Of a stretch of 53,529 bases of DNA, positions 24,468 through 32,348 are shown in pieces. Source of the stretch: Cohnella thermotolerans DSM 17683 (GTDB lineage Bacteria > Bacillota > Bacilli > Paenibacillales > Paenibacillaceae). The stretch is taken from assembly GCF_000429825.1 (NCBI RefSeq), contig NZ_KE386965.1:24063-77591 (forward strand). Reading direction: 5' to 3'. Made by a program: the position numbers and the translations under genes. Position 1 is the stretch's first letter. Each line of letters opens with the position of its first letter. Below the pieces are notes generated by a model. It worked only from the letters and a program-made list of their open reading frames with translations, was not told the DNA's origin and did not search any database.

Positions 24468-26202
24468 AGCCCCCTTCCTCCTGAATGGCGTGAAGGGCGG
24501 CATACAGCCCGCCCTCCCGCAGCAGCTGCTCGTGCGTTCCCCGCTGAACGACCGCACCTTCGTCCAGCACGACGATCTCGTCCGCATGCTTCAGGGCGCT
24601 GATCCGGTGCGCGATGACGATGGTCGTCTTGTTCGCCCGCTCCTTCCGGATCGCGTCGATGATGCGCTTCTCCGTCACCGCGTCGACGGCGCTGACGCTG
24701 TCGTCGAGAATGAGGATCGGCGACCGCTTGATCAGGCCGCGCGCGAGGCTCGTTCGCTGCCGCTGTCCCCCGGACAGCGTAATGCCGCGTTCGCCCAGCT
24801 TCGTCTCGAAGCCGTCGGGAAACTCCGCGATGCTGCGGTAAATCTGCGCCTGCCTGGCCGCTTCCTCGACCTGGTCCAGCGCGGAATCCCGCCGGTAAAA
24901 GGCGATGTTGTCGCGGATCGTCGTGCTGAACAGGAAGCCTTCCTGCGGAACGTAAGCGATCTGGTCGCGCAGGCTCTGGAGCGTCAGATCGCGGATATCC
25001 ACGCCGCCGATGCGAATCGTGCCGGCCGGCGGGTCATAAATCCGGAGCAGCAGCTTGACGAGCGTCGTCTTGCCGCTTCCCGTCTTGCCGAGAATGCCGA
25101 GCGTCTTGCCGGGCTCGACGCGGAGGCGAATATCGCGCAAGGCGGCCCGGTCGGCGTCGGGATACGAGAACGTCAAGCCGTCGATCTCGATCGCCGCGCA
25201 GTCCATGCGAAGCGGACGGGCCGACTCCGATTCGCGGATATCCCCTTGCACCGCGAGCAGGTCGTTGATCCGCTCCAGCGAGGCGCGGGAGCGCTGCATC
25301 GTGTTGATGACGTTGCCGATCTGCTGCAGCGGGGTGACCATCATGCGGATATACAGCGTCAAAGCGACGAAGTTGCCGAGCGAAATCCGGTGATGGATGG
25401 TCAGGTAGCCGCCGAACACGAGGGTGACGACGAGCGACAGCGCCCCGAGAAAAGGAATCAAAGCCTGGAACAGCGAAGACACCCGCACCAGCTTCAGCTG
25501 ATTGTCGCGAATGCGGTCGACGGCCGCCCCGAAGCGGCGAATCATGGTCGGCTCCGCCGCGAACTTCTTCGTCACGCGGATGCCGCCGAACTGCTCCTCG
25601 GCCGCTTCCGTCATTTTGCTGAGCGACTCCTGCACAGTCAGGGAACGCTTGCGGATGACCGGGCCGAACCGGGTTACGATCCAGGGAATCCAAACAAGCG
25701 GCAGGATGCATACGGCGATGAGATAGAGGGGGATCGAACCGAGCACCATCATCGCCAGCGCGGACAAAATGAGAATCGTGGCGTTCGTCGTCTGGTTGAT
25801 GCCCATGGAGATCGATTCCCGCACGGCCGTCACGTCGTTCATGACGTAGCTGAGCAGCTTGCCGACGCCGTTCCTCGAATAGAAACGCTCGCTTAGCGTG
25901 GTGAAGTGGGCGAACAGTCTTTTGCGCGTATAGAACTCGAACCGTCTGCCCAGCCGCATGACGACGTATTGGCCCGAGCCGCCCAGAACGCCGTAAGCGA
26001 CGCCGACCGCGAGCAGCAGCAGGCTGTAGTCGACGATCAGCGACGGAGTCAATCCCCCCGCCTGCAGCTTGTCGGTGAATTGCCCGAGCAGCCGGGGATA
26101 AAACGATTGGACGACGTTGGCCGTGGCGATAAACAGGACGGAAATCAAATATACGATCCATTTCGATCGGATATAGTCCATCAGGACTCGTTGCGATCTC
26201 AA
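24433..26202 (-). CDS. ABC exporter half-transporter, degenerate Walker B subunit (YheI/BmrC-like)
   Basis: 589 residues: six-helix membrane domain (about 10-320) plus ATPase (about 340-575). Walker A is GKTGSGKTT and the signature is a standard LSGGQRQR, but Walker B reads ILILDDSVSAVD, with Asp in place of the catalytic Glu. That is the expected asymmetry: its composite site is impaired while its partner keeps the Glu. The start is a TTG at 26202 with GGAAGGG eight bases upstream. Likely exports drugs or lipophilic compounds; no regulatory leader ORF like that of bmrCD is evident. Confidence 0.9.
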   Translation of the reverse strand: MRSQRVLMDYIRSKWIVYLISVLFIATANVVQSFYPRLLGQFTDKLQAGGLTPSLIVDYSLLLLAVGVAYGVLGGSGQYVVMRLGRRFEFYTRKRLFAHFTTLSERFYSRNGVGKLLSYVMNDVTAVRESISMGINQTTNATILILSALAMMVLGSIPLYLIAVCILPLVWIPWIVTRFGPVIRKRSLTVQESLSKMTEAAEEQFGGIRVTKKFAAEPTMIRRFGAAVDRIRDNQLKLVRVSSLFQALIPFLGALSLVVTLVFGGYLTIHHRISLGNFVALTLYIRMMVTPLQQIGNVINTMQRSRASLERINDLLAVQGDIRESESARPLRMDCAAIEIDGLTFSYPDADRAALRDIRLRVEPGKTLGILGKTGSGKTTLVKLLLRIYDPPAGTIRIGGVDIRDLTLQSLRDQIAYVPQEGFLFSTTIRDNIAFYRRDSALDQVEEAARQAQIYRSIAEFPDGFETKLGERGITLSGGQRQRTSLARGLIKRSPILILDDSVSAVDAVTEKRIIDAIRKERANKTTIVIAHRISALKHADEIVVLDEGAVVQRGTHEQLLREGGLYAALHAIQEEGGYEDEGGQPQWV

Positions 26203-26321
26203 ACGGCATCCCTTCCTAGAACGAGATATCCTGCAAGCCCTTCCATTTTAACGGCAATCGTATTTCCATACAAGTAAGATATTCTTTCTATTCTCGATTA
26301 ACGTACCTGCACCAGCGCGTC

Positions 26322-26360
26322 AAAAAAACTCCGAACCGGGCGCATTCGCCGATTCGGAGC
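26322..26360 (-). terminator. Intrinsic terminator of the dipeptidase gene
   Basis: The CTCCGAA/TTCGGAG stem (26329-26335 with 26353-26359) is followed on the minus strand by seven T. It lies just past the stop at 26378. Confidence 0.8.
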
Positions 26361-26377
26361 GGATCGGCGGCACCGCT

Positions 26378-27754
26378 TTAAATCGCGGAGGATCCCGCCG
26401 CCTTATGCAAATAGTTCACAAGCGTAAGCAAGCCTTTGTCGAAGTTGTCCAGGCTGAAATGCTCGTCGGGCGCATGCAAATTTTCATCCGGCAGGCCGAA
26501 GCCCATCATGACGACAGGAGCGCGAAGCACGTCGGCGAAAGTGGCGACGACCGGAATGGAGCCGCCGTCCTTCGTGAAGATCGCGCGCTTGCCGTACACT
26601 TCCTCGTAAGCGTCGGCGGCCAGCTGCAGCATCGGGTCGGTCGGATCGCAGCTGAACGCCAACGCCCGCTCGAGCTGCTTGACATGCACCTTCGCTCCCG
26701 GCTGAATATGCTTCCGCAGGTGCGCTTCGATGCGGTCCAACGTCCGCTGCGGATCCTGGGTGCCCACGAGACGGCACGTAATTTTCGCATGGGCTTCCTT
26801 CGGGATGACCGTCTTCGTGCCTTCTCCCTGAAAACCGCCCCATACCCCGTTCAGCTCCAGCGTCGGACGGGCCCCGGTCCGCTCGGTGAAGGAATAGCCT
26901 TCTTCCCCGTACAGCGTATCCAGGCCGAGCTCCGCCGCCAGCTTGGCTTCGTCCGGATTGTAGCTGGCCAGATCCTGCTTCTCCAAAGCCGTCAGCTCCG
27001 GCACACCTTCGTAGAACCCTTCGACCGTCACCCGTCCCCTCTCGTCGTGCAGCGTCGCCAGCAGCGAGACGAGCGCATGCAGCGCATTGGGCACGGCGCC
27101 GCCGTAAAGCCCGGAATGCAGGTCGGTGCGGGCGGTCGAGACGGTCACTTCCATCGAGCATAGCCCGCGGAGGCCGGTGCAGATCGACGGCTTGCCCGGC
27201 TCCAGCAGCGAGGAGTCGGAGATGACGATGGCGTCGGCGGCCAGCTTCTCCCGGTTCGCCTTCAGAAATTCGGGCAGGCTCGTGCCGGACACCTCTTCCT
27301 CCCCTTCTACGCAGAACTTGATGTTGACCGGCAGCGAGCCCTCCTGGCGAAGGATCGCTTCGACGACTTTGACATGCAGGAACAGCTGCCCTTTGTCGTC
27401 CGTCGCGCCTCTGGCGTAGATTTTGCCGTCGCGAATATCGGGCTCGAACGGAGGCGTCGTCCACAGGTGGAGCGGATCGACCGGCTGCACGTCGTAGTGC
27501 CCGTAGATGAGAATCGTCGGGCGTCCCGGCGCCTTCAGATGCTCGGCGTAAACGATCGGGTTTCCTTTCGTCTCGTGAATCTCGACCTTCTCCATGCCGG
27601 CGCGGGTCAGAGCATCGGCCAGCCAGCGCGCGGAGGCGAGGATGTCTCCCTTATGCTCGGACAGTGCGGAGATGCTCGGAATGGACAGCCATTCCTTCAA
27701 CTCGTTCAGGTGTTGTTCCCGGCGTTCGGCGAAATACGTCTTATAATCGCTCAC
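26378..27754 (-). CDS. M20 family dipeptidase
   Basis: 458 residues, a metallopeptidase of the M20 (ArgE/DapE/carnosinase) family. Metal-binding motifs include YGHYDVQPVDP and ARGATDDKGQ, and the catalytic Glu lies in EGEEEVSG; DLHSGLYGG is typical of the M20 dipeptidase subgroup. The dimerisation domain is central (about 190-350). It is cytoplasmic, with no signal peptide. Likely hydrolyses dipeptides, perhaps with broad specificity. The start is a GTG at 27754 with AAAGGA about ten bases upstream. A monocistronic gene with its own terminator. Confidence 0.9.
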   Translation of the reverse strand: MSDYKTYFAERREQHLNELKEWLSIPSISALSEHKGDILASARWLADALTRAGMEKVEIHETKGNPIVYAEHLKAPGRPTILIYGHYDVQPVDPLHLWTTPPFEPDIRDGKIYARGATDDKGQLFLHVKVVEAILRQEGSLPVNIKFCVEGEEEVSGTSLPEFLKANREKLAADAIVISDSSLLEPGKPSICTGLRGLCSMEVTVSTARTDLHSGLYGGAVPNALHALVSLLATLHDERGRVTVEGFYEGVPELTALEKQDLASYNPDEAKLAAELGLDTLYGEEGYSFTERTGARPTLELNGVWGGFQGEGTKTVIPKEAHAKITCRLVGTQDPQRTLDRIEAHLRKHIQPGAKVHVKQLERALAFSCDPTDPMLQLAADAYEEVYGKRAIFTKDGGSIPVVATFADVLRAPVVMMGFGLPDENLHAPDEHFSLDNFDKGLLTLVNYLHKAAGSSAI

Positions 27755-27821
27755 AGGCGTTCATTCCTTTCTGTCGTAAAAGGCTTCTCTTCCCGATTCT
27801 ACCACTTCCCGGGCCGGATGC

Positions 27822-28454
27822 CTAACGGTGTTTCGTCCGGCTGCGCTCTTCACTCCGATGATAAAGGGCATTCGCGCTCGTCGACTCCCACCATATCTTC
27901 AGAAATCTCTTGCGCATGGCTTCCCTTGCCCGGTGCAGCTTGTGCTTGATCGACTCCTCCGTCGTATCGAGCGCATCGGCCATCTCTTTATAGCTGAGCT
28001 CTCGCTTCCAACGAAGCTCGATCAGCGCCTGATACTCCGGCTTCAGTTCCCGAAGAATCGTGCCGACCGTCTCCGACATCATTTTCAGCTCGATTACCTT
28101 CTCGACCGACTCCGTACGGCTGGCGAACACGCTGTTTTCGTTATCGATATGAATACGGTCGATGTCCGTTTCGTTGCGGTGCTTTTTCATTTTTCTCATA
28201 TAACTGTAGACCGTATTTTTGACGACCGTTCGAATCCAGCTTCGGAGCTTGGCGTCGTCCGCAATGTCCGGCGTGTGATGGACGACTTTGAGGAACGATT
28301 CCTGAATGATATCTTCCGTCGCGGCGTGATCCTTGACCATATAGAAAATGACGCCGTAGAACATCTCGTAGAATTCTCTATAAATTTCTTTCTGAACCGA
28401 GGCGTTAAGACCCTCGAAACTCCCCGCACACAAGAGCGATAATTTGCTCGACAT
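27822..28454 (-). CDS. ECF-type sigma-70 family RNA polymerase sigma factor
   Basis: 210 residues with sigma region 2 (FYEMFYGVIFYMVKDHAATE, DIIQESFLKVV, about 25-60) and region 4 (LKPEYQALIELRWKRELSYK, then EMADALDTTEESIKHKL, about 125-175); no region 3, so an ECF-type factor. I chose the ATG at 28454 because the promoter -10 lies at 28527-28532, which would put the longer frame's start upstream of transcription. No anti-sigma gene is adjacent on either side, which is unusual; the basic C-terminal tail (ERSRTKHR) might act in control. Target genes are unknown. Confidence 0.85.
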   Translation of the reverse strand: MSSKLSLLCAGSFEGLNASVQKEIYREFYEMFYGVIFYMVKDHAATEDIIQESFLKVVHHTPDIADDAKLRSWIRTVVKNTVYSYMRKMKKHRNETDIDRIHIDNENSVFASRTESVEKVIELKMMSETVGTILRELKPEYQALIELRWKRELSYKEMADALDTTEESIKHKLHRAREAMRKRFLKIWWESTSANALYHRSEERSRTKHR

Positions 28455-28526
28455 GAACTTCCGGCTCCCTCCCCCAACCAAACCGGCAAGGCTCTCATCT
28501 CCGACAAGCACCCAGCTTTTTCCTAG

Positions 28527-28532
28527 ATTATA
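28527..28532 (-). promoter_or_regulatory. Promoter -10 of the sigma factor gene
   Basis: TATAAT on the minus strand at 28527-28532 is preceded by TTGCGA with a 19-base spacer. The predicted transcript starts near 28520 and has a 65-base leader before the ATG at 28454. Confidence 0.6.
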
Positions 28533-28602
28533 CAATAAATTTGTTGCCTGATCGCAAAATTTCTCCAGATTCGTCGAATCTTGGATGGGGAAGGAAACAA
28601 TA

Positions 28603-28626
28603 AAGCAGACGGCCTCCCGTCTGCTT
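28603..28626 (-). terminator. Terminator of the isochorismatase-fold gene
   Basis: A 10-bp stem AAGCAGACGG/CCGTCTGCTT (28603-28612 with 28617-28626) with a four-base loop lies 30 bases downstream of the stop at 28656. The T tract is interrupted. Confidence 0.7.
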
Positions 28627-28655
28627 CATGTGTGTTAAAGCTCACAGCCGGCTCC

Positions 28656-29207
28656 TCAGATCGAACGATCGCCTTCGAGCACGGCGGCGCCGAGCGAATT
28701 CCGGAAATGCCCTAGCGCCCATTCGTGGCCGTCGGGATTGAAGCTGGCGACCGCATCGGCGTGAACGGCGATGGCAAACCCTTTGTTGTACGCGTCCACC
28801 GCGGTATGCAGGACGCAAATATCGGTGCAGACGCCGGCCAGATGGACTTCCGTAATGCTCCGGGCGCGTAGGCGAAGCTCCAAATCCGTTCCGCAAAATG
28901 CGCTGTAGCGCGTTTTGTCCATCCAATAGATGCGGTCCCGGTGACGTGCGTAAACGTCGTTTAGCTTGCCATACAGCGTGCGGCCCTCCGTTCCCCGAAT
29001 ATTGTGCGGAGGGAACAGCTTCGTCTCCGGATGGTAAGGATCGCCGGCTTCGTGAAGATCCACCGCCATGACGACCTCGTCGCCCGCCCGGACGAACGAT
29101 TCGGTCAAGTCCGCGATCCGTTGCTCAATCCGAACGGCCGGCTCGCCGCAAGGAAGCTTCCCGGTCACGAAATCCACCGTATAATCGATGACAATCAAAG
29201 CCCGCAT
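28656..29207 (-). CDS. Isochorismatase-fold cysteine hydrolase (nicotinamidase-like)
   Basis: 183 residues with the catalytic triad of this family: an Asp in the N-terminal IDYTVDF motif, Lys in DKTRYSAF, and Cys in GVCTDICVLHTA (about 121-132). HEAGDPYHPETKLFPPHNI provides residues like the metal-binding Asp and His of nicotinamidases. It probably hydrolyses nicotinamide or a related amide in NAD salvage; the exact substrate is not certain. The ATG at 29207 has GAGGAGGGGGAG upstream. It is monocistronic with a terminator. Confidence 0.88.
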   Translation of the reverse strand: MRALIVIDYTVDFVTGKLPCGEPAVRIEQRIADLTESFVRAGDEVVMAVDLHEAGDPYHPETKLFPPHNIRGTEGRTLYGKLNDVYARHRDRIYWMDKTRYSAFCGTDLELRLRARSITEVHLAGVCTDICVLHTAVDAYNKGFAIAVHADAVASFNPDGHEWALGHFRNSLGAAVLEGDRSI

Positions 29208-29308
29208 ACTCGTCTCCCCCTCCTCATTCCGTCAGCCGAACGGCCATGCGCACCCGGAAGCCGGCCGCGGGACGGCGCGATAGATTCATTTTAACGAAAA
29301 ATCCGTTC

Positions 29309-29368
29309 CTAAGCATTCGGGAACAGGAGGCTGAACTCCGTTCCCTTCCCCACGTCGCTTCTGACGTC
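29309..29368 (-). pseudogene. Last ~19 codons of a histidine kinase
   Basis: On the minus strand the frame ending at TAG 29309 reads IDVRSDVGKGTEFSLLFPNA. This is the standard end of a HATPase_c domain (VGKGTEF motif). The frame is closed by a stop immediately upstream, so only the last part of the gene remains. Confidence 0.6.
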
Positions 29369-29369
29369 G

Positions 29370-29549
29370 ATTTAAGTTCGCGCGATTGTCCATATCGAAC
29401 TCATAAAACGGGACGTTGTCGTCAAATGGGCGAAGAGGCATCTTCAAAAGGTTGGCGTACCATTCGGCGGCTTCTCTCAAATTCTCGACATGCAGGATGG
29501 CGCTTTTCACAATAGTTACAATCGGTTCGTTCGTCACGGCAGCTTCCAC
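29370..29549 (-). pseudogene. Truncated VOC/glyoxalase-fold protein
   Basis: An intact GTG start with AGGAGGG seven bases upstream begins a typical VOC first module (VKSAILHVENLREAAEWYAN, then PFYEFDMDN). The similarity stops after about 58 residues, where the sequence runs out of frame into the histidine-kinase remnant. A complete VOC protein has about 120 residues. The start signals remain, so a short peptide could still be made. Confidence 0.6.
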
Positions 29550-29634
29550 TACATAACCCTCCTAAGATGTGGATTAGGTTTTCAACATGTGACATGGATC
29601 GGAGAAGCAATCCGTTTGACCCTTTCGGATGTGT

Positions 29635-29904
29635 GATTGCCGCCACAAACAACTCCGGCGAGCGAGTTGTTCTGCCAAGGCATTCATAGGGAACTTCGCG
29701 GGAGAATCCGGATGCGTCGCTGTAAGTAAAACGGAGTCGCTCGTCATCGTATCCGTAGATGAGGCCAAATTCGCAATGGGTCAAATTCCAGACGATCGCG
29801 GGAATCCCTCGATCGATGGAAGCATGGATGATACGAAGAGCGCGGAGCAAAAGATCCGGCGTGAGGGAACGATTCGGTTCTCCTACGCAATCGATTGTTT
29901 CCCA
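29635..29904 (-). pseudogene. Remnant of a BtrH/C39-like amide-bond enzyme
   Basis: The frame reads WETIDCVGEPNR, then SIDRGIPAIVWNLTHCEFGL, IYGYDDERLRF and VPYECLGR, ending near LFVAAI. This pattern resembles the central part of BtrH N-terminal/C39 peptidase-like proteins. It begins directly after the PlsY-like stop codon, has no start codon or ribosome site of its own, and loses similarity before its next stop. Both ends are missing. Confidence 0.55.
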
Positions 29905-30516
29905 TCAGCGAGACGGCATTCGCTTGAGAAACACCCGCAGCTCCCGCCGGTGCGTATAGACGATCAGCAAGAAGTTGAACGCCCAGAACCACAGAACGGG
30001 AGGCGAATACCCCATCGAGAGCAAAAAAATGGAGAGCGGCAGCATCCCGAACACGACTTGAAAGCCGTCCATCTCCGTCGTGGTCGGCTTGCCCTTGTTC
30101 GCCCACCGGGTAACGGCCAGCAGCAAGGCGAGAATGACGGCATAAGCGAGCGAGGCGGCAAATCCGGTCAACCCGCTCCAGACGCCGAACGTGACCGCGA
30201 TAGCCTTGCCGCCTCTCCATTTAAGAAACGGCGAGAAGGCGTGCCCCAGGACAGCGGCTGAAGCGACGGCAGTCGTCTCGTACCCCGAGACGGCGCCGGA
30301 ATTCACGAGCCATGCGATGGGGACGTACCCTTTAAGGAAATCAAGCGCGATGCCGGCCAACCCATACGCATAACCGGCGGCTTTCCATAGATTAAGCGCC
30401 CCGGGATTGCCGTCGCCAACGGTCCGCAGATTGTGACGCGCGATCAAACCGAGCCAGTAGGAAAACATAAGGGAACCGGACAAAAAAGACAGGGCCGTCC
30501 ATAGTAGGATGATCAT
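29905..30516 (-). CDS. PlsY-family membrane acyltransferase
   Basis: 203 residues with about six transmembrane helices. PlsY motifs are clear: GDGNPGALNLWKAAG, then GHAFSPFLKWRGGKAIA and a C-terminal loop. PlsY enzymes transfer acyl groups from acyl-phosphate to glycerol-3-phosphate in phospholipid synthesis. Here the gene overlaps a glycosyltransferase gene by four bases (ATGA), a context unlike the housekeeping plsY. A role in acylating a glycolipid or carotenoid glycoside is plausible. The ATG at 30516 has AGGAGG upstream. Confidence 0.85.
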   Translation of the reverse strand: MIILLWTALSFLSGSLMFSYWLGLIARHNLRTVGDGNPGALNLWKAAGYAYGLAGIALDFLKGYVPIAWLVNSGAVSGYETTAVASAAVLGHAFSPFLKWRGGKAIAVTFGVWSGLTGFAASLAYAVILALLLAVTRWANKGKPTTTEMDGFQVVFGMLPLSIFLLSMGYSPPVLWFWAFNFLLIVYTHRRELRVFLKRMPSR

Positions 30517-31606
30517 CGCTTCTGATTGCCTCCTACTTCGATTTGCCTTCCCTTCCAAGCGACGCTTCCCAGAAACGCGACCCGATACAGCGAATAAAGC
30601 ATAACGTAGAGGAAGAAAACGGTGCTCAGCAGATGCAGGGCCGGAACCCAAAATCCGAAACGACCTGAATATTTAATGAAGTAAATCATTTGCAGCGTGT
30701 ACAACAAATACCCCGCAGACAGGGGCAACGCCCAGGACGTTTGCAGCGCGAACGGCGCCGCCTCCGCGACGATGAGCCCAACCAGCCAGACGGCGATGAG
30801 GACGATCGTCCAGGGCGACAGCTTGCCGGTGCTGAGCGCGGCGCTTTTGCCGAAGCCCTGGATTTCGCTGCGCAGGCCTCCGGGATACATGCGGAAAGAG
30901 ACGACTCCGTGTCCGATGAAGTTGGTCACCGGCACGCCCGCTTCCACGAACTTCGCCCCCAGATTCAGGTCGTCGAGCACCTCGGCCTTGATGCCTTCAT
31001 GGCCTTTGGTCTTCTCATAATCGTCCCTGGCCGTCAGGATGCAGGAGCCGTAGAGCCCCTTCCTCGGGTTCGTCCGCTCGAAAGGAGACGTAAACGCGAA
31101 GATGCCGAGCAGATTCGGAATTAACGCGAGCCGCTCGTAAAACTTCTCCGTGTAGTGGTAAGGAACGACAGATATCGCTCCCCCCGTGCGCTCCCTCGCC
31201 GCCAGAAGCGATTGAAGCGCGTGCGGAGCGAGCCGCACGTCGGCATCGAGGAAGGCGATCACATCTCCGGTGGAGCGTTTGTAGCCGTTCCATACCGCCC
31301 AATTTTTCCCCGTCCAGCCCGGCGGCAGCGGTTCGCTCTCCACCACCGTCACGCCGTAGCTCTCGGCGACGGCTCGCGTCTGGTCTTCCGAGTGGTCGTC
31401 CACGACGATGATCTCGAACGGCTTGCAGATCTGGGCTTGAAGCGACTCCAGCAGAAAGGGTAAATTGCGCTCTTCGTTGCGGGCCGGAATGATGACGGAC
31501 AGCTTCCTCTGCACAGGGGAAGGTGCCGGACGGCAGGAACCGTATGGCGGCGAAACAGAACGAACCCCGCTCCGCAGGCGAGCGCAATGAGAAGCCAGAT
31601 TGCCAT
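30513..31606 (-). CDS. Family 2 glycosyltransferase, likely frameshifted near its N-terminus
   Basis: The main frame (30513 to about 31500) encodes a GT2 domain (LSVIIPARNEERNLPFLLES, VVDDHSEDQTRA, FLDADVRLAP, EVLDDLNLGAKF) and three to four C-terminal membrane helices, as in CrtQ-type carotenoid glycosyltransferases. In that frame the N-terminus is nonsense rich in Arg/Ser. In the next frame an ATG at 31606, after AGGGGGAG, opens with MAIWLLIALACGAGFVLFRR, the N-terminal helix expected for this family. I infer a one-base deletion between about 31495 and 31545. If real, the gene is impaired; it may also be a sequence error. It is the first gene of a pair with the PlsY-like gene. Confidence 0.78.
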
Positions 31607-31929
31607 GCCATTCTCCCCCTGAATATTTCACTTTATGAACATTTCGTTAATTTTATTGTAGCAAAACGCCGGATAAGCGGATATGGCCATTTCGCCCGTT
31701 CATGGGCGAAGGGGGATGACGAAATCCGAGTTTTTTAATATATTGATCTGCTGAAAAGTCGTTTGATTGCTGGTGGTAATATCGATTTTCGCACTAGCTT
31801 TGCCTAAACAAAATCATGATTTGTCAAGCTATTTTCCACAAGCTGACGGCCGAGACTTTCTCGACCGTCTGAACATCTTCGGCGTCTTTAGGGCTTCTTG
31901 GAGCATGAATGAGCAGGACTCCGAACGCT

Positions 31930-31951
31930 TACGGACACACAGGCCGTTATT
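31930..31951 (-). repeat. Palindromic AATAACGGA-type repeat, copy 3
   Basis: Minus-strand copy: AAATAACGGCCTGTGTGTCC followed by GTA. It belongs to the same family as the copies near 22.6 kb. Confidence 0.55.
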
Positions 31952-31978
31952 TGTCAAAAATCGCGTTTTTTTATGTTC

Positions 31979-31999
31979 TAACGGACACTGGTTCCGCTA
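31979..31999 (-). repeat. Palindromic AATAACGGA-type repeat, copy 4
   Basis: Minus-strand copy: ATAGCGGAACCAGTGTCCGT followed by TA. Confidence 0.55.
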
Positions 32000-32036
32000 T
32001 GCGTCGGATTTCCCTCGATAGGGGCACAGTTTGAAG

Positions 32037-32061
32037 CGAATAACGGATTCTCTGTCCGTTC
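32037..32061 (+). repeat. Palindromic AATAACGGA-type repeat, copy 5
   Basis: Plus-strand copy: GAATAACGGATTCTCTGTCC followed by GTTCC. Confidence 0.6.
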
Positions 32062-32087
32062 CATTTCTGAATAGGCTTCCAGGCGAG

Positions 32088-32110
32088 AAATAACGGATCC
32101 TAGGTCCGCT
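32088..32110 (+). repeat. Palindromic AATAACGGA-type repeat, copy 6
   Basis: Plus-strand copy: AAATAACGGATCCTAGGTCC followed by GCT, with a CCTAGG core. Confidence 0.6.
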
Positions 32111-32292
32111 TGAGCCAAGGCAATCCCCGATTGAAAGCTTGGAGCACCCAAGCGAATAAAAAAGGGGACTTTGGATTGATTAAACATCCCCTAAAGTCTC
32201 CTGGACAAGTATCTGAAGTTTTTATGCAAAGCTAGTGCGATATTGCAGCCGCGCTCGAGACGCAGTCGTTGGCTTGAACTTCAGTGCAGATA

Positions 32293-32338
32293 AAATAATC
32301 CCTCTTGCGCAGGAAGGAACGCGCATAAGGGATTATTT
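32293..32338 (-). terminator. Terminator of the cell-wall recycling operon
   Basis: A 10-bp stem AAATAATCCC/GGGATTATTT (32293-32302 with 32329-32338) is extended by an inner GCGC/GCGC pairing and followed by a short T run on the minus strand. It lies 11 bases after the last stop of the operon. Confidence 0.8.
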
Positions 32339-32348
32339 CTTGTGTGCA

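Larger units (their letters stand above)
31778..32244. repeat. 467-bp segment bounded by inverted repeats
   Basis: Read inward, the right end (32244 to 32226) is AATATCGCACTAGCTTTGC; the left end (31778-31803) is the same sequence with a six- to seven-base insertion after AATATCG. The segment between has no transposase and carries four palindromic repeats. A non-autonomous element or IS relic is possible. No target duplication is obvious. Confidence 0.4.
31607..32348. other. Gene-free stretch rich in palindromic repeats
   Basis: This 742-base stretch holds no gene I can support. It contains a 7-bp hairpin (TTCGCCC/GGGCGAA near 31694-31713), a pair of long inverted repeats (31778-31803 and 32226-32244), four AATAACGGA-type palindromes, and the terminator of the recycling operon (32293-32338). 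The A+T content is higher than in the flanks. Confidence 0.6.

Noticed and set aside
31767..32021. 84-codon plus-strand ORF in the repeat-rich region
   Set aside because: Much of it is made of the palindromic repeats, it has no ribosome site, and the protein is not recognisable.
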